NCBI RefSeq assembly: GCF_009727055.1
Contig: NC_052357.1
Span: 14,696,121-14,760,120, forward strand
Source: Benincasa hispida
Taxonomy: Eukaryota; Streptophyta; Magnoliopsida; Cucurbitales; Cucurbitaceae
Direction: 5' to 3'
Length of the DNA stretch: 64,000 nucleotides
Part shown: positions 19,302-32,100 of the stretch, piece after piece
How the letters are laid out: each line of letters begins with the position of its first letter
How positions within the stretch are numbered: the first letter of the stretch is position 1
The notes under the pieces: model-generated
Seen by the model: the letters and a program-made list of their open reading frames with translations, nothing else
What the model was told of the DNA's origin: nothing
The model's database searches: none
Made by a program: the position numbers and the translations under genes

Positions 19302-21750
19302 CTACCTTCGCAAGTATCAGCTTAATTTCTCTATTGGACACTTCAGCCTGACCATTCGTTTGTGGATCGTATGTGGTGGCCACTTTGTGGAGAATGTTGT
19401 ATTTGCGCAGAAGCTCCTTGATATTATGGTTGACAAAGTACGATCCTTCATCACTTATGATGGCACGGGGAGTGCCAAAACGAGCGAAAATATGTTTCTT
19501 CAGGAACTGGGAGACTACCGCCGCATCACTTGCGGCGCATGTTATTGCCTCTACCCACTTGGAGATATAATCGACGGCTAATAAAATATAATGTTTACCA
19601 TTCGAAGGAGGGAATGGTCCCATGAAATCAATCCCCCATATATCGAACAATTCAAGCTCCAAGATAGTGTTCATTGGCATTGCATGTTTCCATGAAATGT
19701 TACCTGTGCGTTGGCACCGATCACACTTCATTGCATAGTTAGCCGCATCCTTGAACAATGTAGGCTAAAAGAATCCACTCTACAAAACTTTGGCTGCAGT
19801 GCGCTACCCTTCAAAGTGCCCACCATATGGTGAGTCGTGGCATTGCGATAATATGCATTGTTGAGACGCATTTGGTGCAAATAATCAAAAAATCTGGTCT
19901 GAATCTCTTTTATACAGATTTGTCTCATCCCAATAATAGTGTCTACATTCATGCTTGAGCTTTTTCTGGTGGTGATAGGTGTAATCTTCAAGAAATTTCT
20001 CGCAAACCAAATAATTGACTATGTCTGCATACCAGGGCAATTCTTCTATAAGGAACAGCTGCTCATCCGGGAGTACGGCACTCACCTCAGACTCATTGCG
20101 GTTAACCTCAGAATTTTCCAGTCTAGACAAGTGATCTGCAACTTGATTCTTTGTCCTCTTCTGGTCAATTATTTCTATATCAAATTCTTGAATGAGGAGA
20201 ACCCATCTGATCAACCTCGACTTTGCGTCCTTCTTTGTCATTAAGTATTTGATCCCCGAGTGATCAGTGTGGATGAGTACCTTTATTCCCAACAAATATC
20301 CCCAAAATCTTTCCAACGCAAAAATTACCACCAAGAGTTCTTTCTTTGTGGTGGTATAATTGTTTTAGTAGGGTTTAATGTTTTACTCGCATATGCGATG
20401 GGATGCAAGATTGTTTTTTTCTTTTGTGCTAAAGTTTCCCCCATCGCGTACCCCCTTGCGTCGCACATTATTTCAAATGGAAGTGTCCAGTTCGGCTCAA
20501 TCAATACGAGTACGATAATTAGCGCATTCTTCAAAACTCGAAATGTGTTGAGGCAATTGTTGTCAAACTCAAATTTTCTGTCAGCCTCTAACAACACACT
20601 CAATGGTCGTGCTATTTTGGAGAAGTCTTTGACAAATCGTCTGTAGAATCCAACATGCCCCAAGAAGCTTCGTACAGCCGTCACGCTAGTTGGAGGTGGA
20701 AGTTTTTCAATTGCTTCGATTTTTGTTTTGTCCACCTCCAACCCATCCCGGGAGACCTTATGTCCCAACACTATGCCCTCCTTCACCATGAAAAAGCATT
20801 TTTCCCAGTTGAGCACCAGATTCGTCTCTTCACATCTCTTTAGTATCTTCTCTTAGTTGGCTAAACAGACTTCATAAATGTTCCCATAAACCGAGAAGTC
20901 ATCCATAAATATTTCCACAGAGTCCTCAAGATAATCTGAAAGATGGCCATCATGCACCTTTGGAATGTGCTTGGCCATTGCAGAGGCCAAACGACATGTG
21001 GAGAAAAGAAAATATCCCATATGGGCAGGTGAATGCAATTTTGTCTAGATTTTTTGGAGCTATCATAATTTGATTGTATCCAGCATAACTATCTAGGAAG
21101 CAGTAGAAGTCATTCCCTACTAGTCGGTCTAGCATTTGATCAATTAATAGCAGAGGGAAATGATCTTTCTTTGTGGCCGCATTCAGCTTGCGATAGTTCA
21201 TGCAAATGCGCCATCTAGTGATGGTTCTTTGCGGTATTAATTCGTTGTTCTCATTCGAACTACTGTCATGTCGCCCTTCTTTGGCACACACTGCACGGGG
21301 CTGACCCACGTGCTATCTGCTATAGGATAGATAATGCCCGCATCTAGCCATTTAATGATCTCCTTCTTGACGACCTCCTTCATCGCAGGGTTGAGTCTGC
21401 GTTGATGTTCAATTGTTACTTTGTGATCATCTTCAAGACGAATGCGGTGCTTGCAGTACGCATGGCTAATTCCTCTAATGTCGGCGAGCGTCCAGCCAAT
21501 AACTCACACATGCTTCATCAACGCATTCTCCTGGTCTTCGTTGAGTGCAGAGGAAATGATAACTGGTAGCTTATCATTTTGCCCTAAAAATGCGTACTTT
21601 AGATGAGTTGGTAGGGTTTTTAATTAAAGTGTCGGTGGCTCCACTAGGAAAGGTTGCGTTGTCTTTCTTTCTTCTTTTTCTGTTGTCTCTACTTCTTGCT
21701 TTGCGATCATTTCTTTTTCCTTGTTTGTTTTTGTTATGATCGCATTGCAG
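19302..21750 (-). pseudogene. pol: Pol of C1: RT, RNase H, integrase core
   Basis: Read right to left. RT starts near 21500 (VSPVQCVPKK), with YRKLNAA near 21190 and the catalytic FMDDFSVY near 20900, and LNWEKCFFMVKEGIVLGHKV at about 20815-20750. RNase H follows (SFLGHVGFYRRFVKDFSKIA connection; CDARGYAMGETL for the usual CDAS, 20465 area; [10 protein letters not shown] 20270). The integrase zinc region (CDRCQRTG) and core are at 19750-19310: [20 protein letters not shown] and [13 protein letters not shown] keep all three D,D,E residues. Several frameshifts break it (near 19760, 19990, 20330, 20850, 21040 and 21250). It is interrupted at its right by the A insertion at 21756. Confidence 0.92.
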
Positions 21751-21755
21751 GCAGC

Positions 21756-23887
21756 TATAAACTTAAAATTTATCTTATGTCACACAACGCATGGATGAAT
21801 ATAATACAAGATACAAGTCCAGGTCCCCGACAACGATGCCATAAACTTGTAAACTCGTGAATTGATGTTTCTAAATAAGCATATGGATAGCGATGAATGA
21901 TGGATCATACAAACTCATGTTGCCATAAACTTAATGATGTGTTATGCTTATTCACACTTTATGCGATACTTCTTCTAGAGGTTTGTGTTGTTAATGAAAT
22001 GCTTGTAGTATGTTATGCATTGTCACAAGTTTCCTTATGCTGAAACCAAGTATAATTTCAACACAAGTTTCTCGGAGTGATCCGAGGTCGAACACAGGGA
22101 TTGCTTAGTTAATGCGTTACGTTCATGATATATGCGACTGGTATTACAATTAATAAAAGAGTGTGTGTGTACATAAATTTAAAGTGCGATAAAGTAAAAT
22201 TGTGCGGTGAAGTAAAGTTGCAATAATAAAGTAAAGTGCGATAAAAGTAAACCTAAGCTATTATGATACAAGATACAGGATACTGATACATGATACTGAG
22301 TTTGAGACTGACTTTAAAGTTTATACAAAGGATCGTGTTATGCGGTGGCAAGCCTTTATGTATGAATCAGAAATAGAAAGAGTAATTAATATAAATAACT
22401 CATGTGGCAAGTTCATTAATTGCATTAAAGATATAACTAAGGTTCCGCTTCCCTTAGTGTACTCCTCTCGGTGAACGGCCGCGTTCCCACATCTCTGTGG
22501 TGAAACAGGGATGAGCGTAATGAACACAAGGCTTTTTCCATCTCTGGAAGTACTTCTCTCTTTAGTTAATGCATTCTTCTAACCTTCTCTTGAGAGGCAG
22601 AATGACATCTTCACTTACACCTCTCGGTGATCGGCCGCGTTCCCACATCTCTGTGGTGAAACAGGGATGAACGTAATGAACACAAGGTTGCTTCCATCTC
22701 TGGTAGTACTTCTAGCTTTAGTTAACGCATTCTTTTAACCTTCTCTTGACAGGCAGAATGGCATCTTCACTTTTGCTCTCACAGGTGAAGATGTCGTCTA
22801 GCATGCTTTAGCTAAACATATTTATTTCTTTAGCACAGATTAATTTACTTGTTAGATTCATGCTAATTACCAAGGGATTAAGAAAACATTGTGGAGAAAG
22901 TGAATTATGGAAGAAAAGAAATAGACAGAAAAATGGAGATGGAAATGATCATGGCATTCAATACTAAGATTTAGCGTCTAATACATGGAGTGAATGATAG
23001 ACTAAGAAGATTAATACAATTGACGATAAAGAGATAGAAACAAATTCAGAAGAGTGCCAACGTCTTGACACAGATCTGGACGGTGGACTTACTTGCCGAC
23101 GTATGGAATGAATGGAAGAAGAGCTTCCCTCTCAGGCTTGCTCGTCCGATATAAGTGACCGTGGTACAGAGCTTCAACGGTGGGGATTGAAATGATTTGC
23201 CTCGAGACTCACCTCTCGGCCTTGTCTCTTAATTCTTCTTGGATCTACTTTGATCAAGCGCTCAGACAAGTCTCTCTCTCAATATACAAATATCAAAATA
23301 TGCCCGTATCAAGTATATCTTGTAATGGAATTTCAGAGGCTATTTATAGGCTCAACTTTGACTCTTTACAGTGTAGTCCCCACTTTATTGTTATGGCAAC
23401 TCCGGAAATGGTGGAGTGAATATTCCTTCTGTTACACAATCAATCCCGTCAGAAATGCACAATGGTCAGCTGTACACGCGTCTAAATCCTCCGCAATTGC
23501 ATTGCTCTTTTGCATCTTCGATCGTTTGCCCGTATGCGATGTTGTTTTTTATTACCACGTGTGGTTGAAGTTAAGCTCTGGATCGACTGTTGCATGCGCC
23601 GTCATTGCGTTGATCGTCTCTTCATTATTGATTGACGGGTGCAATACGATGGAGATATGTCGTTCAATTCCTCTTTGAACCATGTATGCAAATGGTGACG
23701 ATTTCCGGCAAAAAGAATTGAAACATCCTTTTCTATCATCACAATGGTGTTAGTAGGTGTATTGGTGACAATTTATAATTCTTGCATTTTTTAGCCAATT
23801 TCCATACATTCGACGCAACTTTTCTCTCTTTTAGCTGCAATATCTAAATAAAACAGCATAAATAACTTGTATTTCTACAAGTTATCA
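21756..23887 (-). mobile_element. Family A insertion reduced to one LTR plus primer site
   Basis: On the minus strand it starts TGATAACTTG at 23887, has TATA at 23341-23348, reaches an LTR end near 21849, then a primer site TGGCATCGTTGTCGGGGA (21824-21841) and about 68 bases ending AAGTTTATA at 21756. Target copies GCAGC lie at 21751-21755 and 23888-23892, and their joining restores the reading frame (FVAACNAI). The insertion therefore has both true ends but lacks nearly all the internal region and the second LTR. A deletion between leader and the last bases of the 3' LTR is the simplest explanation. Confidence 0.85.
21824..21841 (-). other. Primer binding site in the A insertion at 21756-23887
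   Basis: On the minus strand TGGCATCGTTGTCGGGGA matches the Athila tRNA-Asp primer site with two changes from TGGCGCCGTTGCCGGGGA. It directly follows the LTR tail, which identifies the strand and the LTR end. Confidence 0.8.
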
Positions 23888-24752
23888 GCAGCAACGAATG
23901 TGTTGGCATCCTCTTCTTCATTCTCTTCATCAAACTTTTCTTCTTCAATCGAATTCTGGTCATCATCTGAATCATGCAGGTCTTCTTCATCCGGAAACTT
24001 CATGGCACGAATTATGTTAGACTTGAGCTTCTTTTCGTTGATACTCAAAGTGATTTCTCCTTTATGCACATCAATTTGAGCACGACCCGTTGATAGGAAA
24101 GGTCACCCTAGAATGATGGGCACATCTTTGTCGGCCTTGTAGTCTAAAATGATGAAGTCGGCTGGTAGGATAAATTTGTCAATGTTTATCAGTACATCCT
24201 TCACTTTTCCCTCTGGATGCACCAGAAATCTATCGGCTAGTTGAGGAGTCACTGTTGTGGGCACAAGTTGCCCTACATTTAACTGTCTAAAGATAGACAA
24301 AGGCATCAAATTTATACTGGCTCCCAGGTCACACAGGGCTTGCCTGATGTATAGTCCTCCTATGGAGCATGGTATAGTAAAGTTCCCAGGATCACTCATC
24401 TTTGGTGGAATTATGGATTTTGAACTTTGCGTTAACGCCACCGTGGCAAATTTTCCAGCTCCCCTCTTTTTAGTTACCAAGAAACTTGGCGTAGGCAGGC
24501 ATCTCCTCAATCGCTTCACTGAAAGGAATGTTAACATGTAATTGCTTTAGCATATATAAGAAGTGTTGGTACTGTACCTCTTCGTTATTTTTCTTCCTTA
24601 GTCTCTACGAGAAAGAGGGTAACTGAACTTTCACGGTTCTCGTTTCAGTTGGCTTTGAGGTCGACACAACCTCTGGTTCTACTGATTTTTTTTCTTTTTC
24701 TTCTTCTTGCATCATCGCATTCTCAAGTTCAGCTGCAATGGAAGTCGTTCGA
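23888..24752 (-). pseudogene. pol: Gag-pol linker and aspartic protease of C1
   Basis: Minus strand. A linker with VQYQHFLYMLKQLHVNIPF (about 24580-24520) leads to a protease domain with IPCSIGGLYIRQALCDLGAS, where D-L-G-A-S is the active-site form, then NLMPLSIFRQLNVGQ, VHPEGKVKDVL and DKDVPIILG. A stop or frameshift near 24103 is followed by HKGEITLSINEKKLKSN and an acidic stretch (24069-23888), as in the plus-strand copy at 47590-48300. The protease would process the polyprotein. It is continuous in frame with sequence beyond 21751 once the A insertion is removed. Confidence 0.9.
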
Positions 24753-24757
24753 CTAAG

Positions 24758-26557
24758 TGTTGGTACATAGAATTTCCATAAACTTGATGAGCATAAAGAT
24801 ATGCTATATATGATATTCCATGCTCATGCAATGCGATACTACTACTGATTATGCGATGTTTATTAAGATTAGGTAGCATGCCCTACTGTGCCCTAAGTTT
24901 CATTAAAATGAAATCAAGTATAATTCCATCGCAAGTTTCTCGGTGTGATCCGAGGTCGAACATGGGGAAATACGATATCGGTTTAATACGGTGTTTTCAT
25001 GATGTTATGCGACCGATTTTTCAATACTTTGATAAAGGTTTTGTACAAAAGTAATTACATAAATAAAAGGAAAGTAAAATGCATTGAAAATACAGTAAAC
25101 CTAAACTAGATGTATTCAATACAGGTTCTATGTACAAGATGCTAAGAGTGGGACTAGCTGTGAAGGCTGTGCAAGGACAGGGATTGCGACAAGTCTTGTG
25201 GTGAGAAAAGAAAAGAAAGATAAGTGTACAAATTATCGCAAGTTCTTAATGGAAGTAAAGATACCAATATTGTTCTATTCTTCTCATGGCATACACCTTT
25301 CAGTGATCGGCCGCATCCCCCGCATGTCTACGTTGAGACTAGAGTCTAACGTAATGAATGCAAGGTTGCTTCCATGTCTGAAAGTACTACTTGCTTTTGT
25401 TAACGCACTCTTCTGACCTTCTCTCGATAGATCAGAATGACATCTTCACTTCTACTCTCACAGGTGAAGATGCCATCCAGCATGCTTTAGCTAAACGTAT
25501 TACATAACTTTAATTTACATTAAGTCTTTGGTTATTTATAGTACTTATCGTAGGATTAAGAAAACATAGTGGAGAAAGTGAATAACGGGTGCACGGTGAA
25601 GGACAGAAGATGAATAATGAATATGATCGAAACTACTAATATTTCTATTAAAAGTTTGATACATGATGAATGGATAGAAAGATAGAAACATGAAATACGT
25701 GGAGAGGGTAGAATAGGGATAATCAGGCGCCAATGTCTTGGTCACCGATCGATGAAGATCTTCTTATCGGTTGTGGTTGGAATGATGGTGGGGAGAGCTT
25801 CCCTCTCAGGTTGGCTCCTTCGGTAGCAGGGTCCTTGAACAGAGCTTCACTCGGGGATATTGATAGAATGAACTGAGATTACACCTTTCGGCCTTATCTC
25901 TTCTTCTTCCCGGATCTTACTTTGTAGCACTCAGCTAAGCCCTTTTCTTTCTTTAATCTTGCAGCACTTCGCCTAGATCGAATAACATAATTTCTCATTG
26001 AATCCTCTGGGGTATTTATAGGACGAATAGATTTGACTCCGGCCAAGTGGTCCCCACGTTTGGTTATGGAAATTCCGAAGATGGAGGGATTTTATTCCTT
26101 CTGTTATGCAATCATACCATCAATTGTGCACAACTGTTAGTTGTACACGCGTCTTGTTCTCCCATTCTTGCATTGCTCATTTGCATCACTCGATCATAGG
26201 TTTGGATGCGGTGTTTGTTTTTATAACCGTATGCGTTGCCATGCAGATCAGGATCGACTATCGCATTGCGCCATTTCTTCAATGATAGTCTGTGCGATGA
26301 CGCTCGATAGGCGCAATGGTGATAGAGATGCGTTGATAAAGTTCTCTCGAGCCTTGGGCGCAAGTGGTGACTTTAGTCTTCCTGCAAAATAGAGTAAATT
26401 TCCGCCGTATTCTCCATCTTTTGGTGCTAGTGGATTTTATTGCAAGCATTTGAAATTATTATCAAACTAAGTTAATTTTCATACAAATAGCGCATAATTC
26501 CTTACTTTTGGCTGCAATATCTAAATAAGGTGGCATAAATAACTTGTATTTCTATCA
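24758..26557 (-). mobile_element. Solo LTR, family A, with target duplication CTAAG
   Basis: 1800 bp. It starts TGATAGAAATAC at 26557 and ends TACCAACA at 24758, flanked by CTAAG at 24753-24757 and 26558-26562. TATTTATA lies at 26013-26020. Seven bases of the usual start (ACTTGTA) are deleted, so this copy has lost the left arm of the terminal hairpin. It lies in the gag-pol linker of C1. Confidence 0.92.
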
Positions 26558-26562
26558 CTAAG

Positions 26563-29025
26563 CTCCTTCTTCTCCCCCTCCATAGTCTTCCCACTGCGCA
26601 ATGTCACAACCTGACATTGCTTACCTGATCTCCTGGGTTGCGTGGAAGTTCAGTTGAATTCGGCAAAGCCCCTTGCGGTCTATTCTTCAGCTCACCCGCA
26701 ATCTAGCCCATATGTAATTCGAGATTATGGATGGACGTAGCTTGACTTTGAAGCACAGTTTCGTTTTTCTCTATGTATTTCTTCAATAGGTTCTCAAAAG
26801 AAGAGGATTGTGGTGGTTGTGAGCTACTTGCTTGATTGCTCGTTTGACCATTATTGCGTGGGAAGAATCCTCGTGGCCCTTCTTTCAGCGCCATAGGTTG
26901 GAAATTTTGTTGTTGATTCTTCCAAGAAAAATTGGGGGGTTCCTCTACCTGGGGTTGTAAGTATTCGAAAAGGGATTATTTTTTACAAAGTATACAGATT
27001 GTGGATTTTGTGGGAAATCTTCCATCGCATGCCATCATCGCAAGTTTCACACCTTGCGGTGTTTTAACCAATTGCGTCGATTTGACCAGTTTGCGTTGTC
27101 GGACTGCTGATTGCAATTCCTCGGATTAAATTCATCATTACGGTCATCTGGTTTCGTAGCAAAGCAATAGCACCATTATTTGCATCATTGTCCTTGAGTC
27201 TCAATCTCTGGTCACTCTCTCTAGTCTTCATGGTTCTTAGAAATGCGATCCAAGATATTCTTCGCCTCCTCATATGTTTTATCAAGCAGACCACTAGCGG
27301 CTGCCGCATTGGCAGCGGTCTGCGAAACAGAATTCAAACCATGAAAGAAAATCTCCATTTGAAGGCAATCTAGCAACCCATTATGTTGACAGTCCCGGAC
27401 CAACCTCTTAAACCTCGCCCAGGCATCGCTTGGTGGTAGCTGGACTTCTTCTGTCTCATGTTCTGAAGGCTTGAGGGTGGATGCAACTTCGGGGTTCATT
27501 TTCTCGGGCTTTTTCGAATTACAAGTCAACGGGTCCTTTGTTGTTACCGCATTCAAGTTGGTCACGATGGGTTCCTCCCTTACTTCTGCAGTCATTTTGT
27601 CGCTTAGCAAGGAAACTGCTAAGCATTGTTCCTTCCTTGTACCCCCAGCATTGCGAGGAAGCTCAGTTGAGTTCTGCAACGCTCCTTGCGATCTATTTTT
27701 GAGCTCGTCTGCAATTGTCCTAGCTGAATTTTGAGATTTCGAATGGACTGTGCTTGATTTTGAAGCACTGATTTGTTCTTCTCAATGTAGTGCTTCAACA
27801 AGCTTCTAAGGATGAAGATTGCGGTGTTTGTGAGCTGCTAGCTTGGTTACGCGTTGGACCGTTGTTTTCGGAATAATTGGGGTGGCCCTTCTTTTGCGCC
27901 ACTGCTTGAAAGCTTTGTTGTTGATTTTTTCACGCGAAATTTTGTGGTTTCTCCACCCGTGGTTGTACGTATCGGAATAGGGGTTGTTCTTTAGTAAGCA
28001 CACTGACTGTGGATTTTCTGGGCATTCTTCCATCGAATGAGCATCCCACAGATGACACAACTTGTGGTCGTTGGAGCAATTGCGCTGACCTGCCCTTTCT
28101 TCACTCCCGTGCTGTTAATTGTGATGCCTTGTATCAAACTCATCATCGCAGTCATTTGATTCTATAGGGATGCGATAGCCCCGTTGTTTGCGTCATTATC
28201 TTTTATTCTTAATCTTTGATCGCTTTCCCACCAATCATCGTGATTTTTGGAAATGCGATCAAGTATACTTTTGACCTCCTCATATGTTTTGTCAAGCAGA
28301 CCACCAACTGCTGCCGCATTGGCAGTGGTCTACGAAGTAGGGTTTAGTCCTTGGTAAAAAATCTCCATTTGCAAGCAGTCTAGTAAGCCATTATGTGGAC
28401 AGTCTCTTACCAGCCTCTTGAACCTCGCCAAGGCATCACTGAGTGATTTGTCATTTTTTTATTCAAAATTTGTTATTAATTTCCTTCTCCTAGCATTCTC
28501 AGTTGGTAGAAAATACTTCTTCATAAACTTTTCCACCACTTGTTCCCACGAAGTTATGTCCCCCGGTTCGAGAGAATACGCCCATTTTCTTGCTTGATCG
28601 CATAAGGAAAATGGGAATAGAGTGAGTCGAACTTCCTCTGTGGAGATATTCGAGAACACAAAAGTGTTACAGATTTCTATGAAGCTCCAAGGTGGGCGTG
28701 CGGGACTTCACCATGCCTTCCTCCAGACTTCCCAGCCACCTGGATCATCTGCAGCATTACCGGCTTCATTTCAAACCTCGATTCGTCTAATGCTAGCCTC
28801 ATGATTCCTGGAGAGAAATCATGGAGGTTGGGCGATGCGTATTCCCAAATTGGTCTATTGCAGTCATTCGCCAGAAGAATGGGGTTGGCCATTATATTAT
28901 TCGCATTTGCGGCCCTTTCATCCAGTTGTTTCGCCATTCTTGGGGTTCTCTCTTGTTGTTGGCGGTTGTCTCTCAGTCTTCGTTGAAATGTCCTCTCAAT
29001 CTCCAGGTCGTAATTAGCCAGAGAT
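26563..29025 (-). pseudogene. gag: Gag of C1 with an internal ~1 kb tandem duplication
   Basis: Minus strand, read right to left. The N-terminus has DLEIERTFQRRLRDNRQQQE (about 29010), MAKQLDERAANANN (28937) and NLHDFSPGIMR; capsid follows with LFPFSLCDQARKWAYSLEPG and EKFMKKYFLPTENARRRK (28620-28470). Then comes a block DALARFKRLVRDCPHNGLL, MEIFYQGLN, LLDKTYEEVKSILDRISK, a zinc-knuckle area, and LLKHYIEKNKSVLQNQAQSI. This block is repeated from 27427 leftwards as DAWARFKRLVRDCQHNGLL, MEIFFHGLN, LLDKTYEEAKNILDRISK and LLKKYIEKNETVLQSQATSI. The start-to-start distance is 1010 bases (28437 to 27427). The junction joins the gag-pol linker (VQLPPS) of one unit to DAWARF of the next. Many stops and frameshifts make it non-functional. 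Confidence 0.9.
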
Positions 29026-29079
29026 TGAGAGCTGCAAAGAAATCAGAAAAATTACTGTTAGCACACTGATTTCCCAAAG

Positions 29080-29097
29080 TCCTCGGCAACGGCGCCA
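29080..29097 (-). other. Primer binding site of C1 (tRNA-Asp)
   Basis: On the minus strand TGGCGCCGTTGCCGAGGA follows the C LTR end (complement of TG at 29104-29105) after a six-base spacer. It fixes the 5' LTR at higher coordinates. Confidence 0.9.
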
Positions 29098-29103
29098 AAA
29101 ATT

Positions 29104-32100
29104 TGATGCGTTATTTTATGTGATGAATTTATGGAATGAGATGCAGTGATGGAAATGCGTTGAGCAACAAGTTTTCTCAGTGGAATCAAAGTATAAACCC
29201 CACTGAGTTTCCTAGTAAGTCCAGGGTCGAACTCAGGGACTTGGAAAAATGATATGCGGTGGTAATTTCTCAAAAGACCTTGTGGTAACCAAGAAATCAA
29301 ATAAGTGTTTTGGTTTGTTGTTTGCGGTAATAAAATAAATAAATGTGGTGGATTTGAGAAACGGTTGATTATGCGGTAGATACACTGAGTATGCGGAGGA
29401 ACGGGTTGAGAAGGTCTTTAGCTAGCATTTCCTGGGAATATGTCAGACTATGTGATCATGCTACTCTCATACAACAGCAAATCATTTTCCAATACAAATG
29501 CGGTGCTTGATAACTTGTAGAAATACAAGTTATTTATGCTGCTTTGTTTAGATATTGCAGCTAAAAGAGAGAAAAGTTATGTCGAATGTATGAAAATTGG
29601 CTAAGAAATGTAGGAATTATAAATTGTCATAAATACACCCACTAACACCATTGCGATGGTAGGAAAGGGTATTTTAATTTGGTTTTGCAGGAAATCAAGT
29701 CACCGCTTGCAATCAAGGCTCAAAGAGAAACTGAACAACGAATCTCTGTTGCATTGCGCTCGTTAATCAATAATGAAAAGACAATCAACACAATGACGAC
29801 ACATGCGACAGTCGATCCAGAGCTGAACTTCCATCGCATGTGGTAATAAAAAATAACACCGCATGCGGACACACGATCGAAAGATGCAAATGAGCAACGC
29901 AATTACGGAGGATTTAGACACGTGTACAATTAATCGTTGCGCATTTCTGATAGGATTGATTGAATAACAGAAGAAATATTTATTCCACCATTTTCGGAAT
30001 TTCCTTAACAATAAAGTGGGGTCCACACTACAAAGAGTCAAAGCTAAGGCTATAAATACCCTCTGAAATTCCATTGCAAAATATACCCGATACGGGGCTA
30101 TTTTGATACTTGTATATTGAGAGAGAGGCTGGTTTGAGTGCTGATCGGAGAAGATCCGGGAAGAATTAAGAGACAAGGCTGAGAGGTGAGTCTCAGTGCA
30201 AATCCTTCAAATCTCCGCTGTGAAGCTCTGTACCAAGGTCACTCCTATCGGACGAGCAAGCCTGAGAGGGAAGCTCCTCCTTCCATTCAATCCATACTCT
30301 GACAAGCACTTCCACCATCCAGATCTGTGTCAATACGTTGGCACTCTTCTATATTTGTTTCTATCTCTATGATCAATTGTATTCATTCTCTTAATCTCAA
30401 TCATTCATGCCATGTATCAGACGCTTGATTCTATAATTAAATGTCATGATCATTTTCATCTCCATATTTCTGTCTATTTCCACTCCTCCATGAATCGCTT
30501 TCTCCAAGATGTTTTCTTAATCTCTTGGTAATTAGCATGAATCTAACAAGTAAATTAGTCTTTGCTAAAGAAATAAATATGTTTAGCTAAAGCATGCTAG
30601 ACGACATCTTCACTTGTGAGAGCAGAAGTGAAGATGCCATTCTGCCTGTCGAGAGAAGGTTAGAAGAATGCATTAACTAAAGCGAGTAGTACTTCCAGAG
30701 ATGAAAGCAACCTTGCGTTCATTACGTTCATCCCTGTTTCACCACAGAGATGTGTTAATGCAGCTGATCACCGAGAGGTGTACGCCAAGGGAAAGCGAAA
30801 CCTTATTCATATCTTTAACGCAATTAATGAACTTGCGATGTTTGTACTAATTATCTTTCTCCTTTCTGTTTCGTACATAAAGCCTTGCCACCGCATAACA
30901 AGATCCTTTGTATAATCTTCATAGTCAGTCTCAATCTTGGTATCATGTATCATGTATCCTATATCTTGTATCATAATAGCTTAGGTTTACTTTTATCGCA
31001 CATTTACTTCATTATCTCAACTTTACTTTACTGCACAATTTTACTTTACCGCATTTTAAATACCTGTACACAACTTTTATTAATTGAAAAACCCCCATAT
31101 ATCATGAATGTAATGCATTAATGTAAAACAATCCCCGTGTTCGACCTTGGATCACACCGAGAAACTTGTGTTGGAATTATACTTGGTTTTAGCACAAGGA
31201 AACTCGTGACAATGCATAGCATACTACAAGCAGTTCATTAATAACGCATACATCTAGAAGTAGTATCACATAAAGTCTGAATAAGCATAACACAACATCC
31301 ACATTCCATTTCCATCCCAAGTCATCAAGTTTATGGCAACATGAGCTTGTATGATCCATCATTCATCACCATCGATATGCCTATTTAGAAAGCACGATCG
31401 ATTACGAGTTTATAGTGCTATTAAATCTAGGATGCATGTGTTGAGTGCAACAATGTCTATAGAGCTTATTCCTAAGTCTCTACTCTTTTTCTATGTGATG
31501 ATGCAAGATGCATACAAGGACAAGGTGACTGCATACAATCATATCCTATCTCTAGGATGCATGCGATGCATTAATAGCAAACAATGCTTATTTCTAAGCT
31601 TCTATCTCTTGATTATGCGTTCTAATTTGACTCTCTCCAGCCAAGATTCTAACCTGAATTTTCCAAGCCTAGATCCTATCCTTAGACTACCCTCCCAAGT
31701 ATCTCTAATGGATGAATGAAGCATACATAATACAAGATAATCGCATAGAGTGAATATCCCCAGTTAAGCTAGCTAAGTACTTCTCAACCCATTCAATAGA
31801 TTTAGCTACTCATGCATGATAAACAGATAGTGAACAGATATAAAGAAGTAAATTCCATTTCTATAGATAAGTGGAGAGCCTGGTAGCAATCCCTTGCTTC
31901 CCAAGGCCTTTACCCTGTTAACTCTATTCTGTTCAAAAGATATTCCTGCTTCCGTAGGAGCTGACCCTCTCTCTGATCTTGAAGCTTTTGGCACTCTTCC
32001 AAGTTCACCGGAACGATCTATCGGCACAATCTCGCTTCTCTCGCTTCCGCCTTAAAATAAAAGAAAATCTAAGAACAAGGCTAAACTATCTAAAGGAAAA

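Noticed and set aside
31351..31719. A 122-codon plus-strand frame
   Set aside because: It spans the end of a solo A LTR and the resumed C LTR, so it crosses an insertion boundary and is not a gene.
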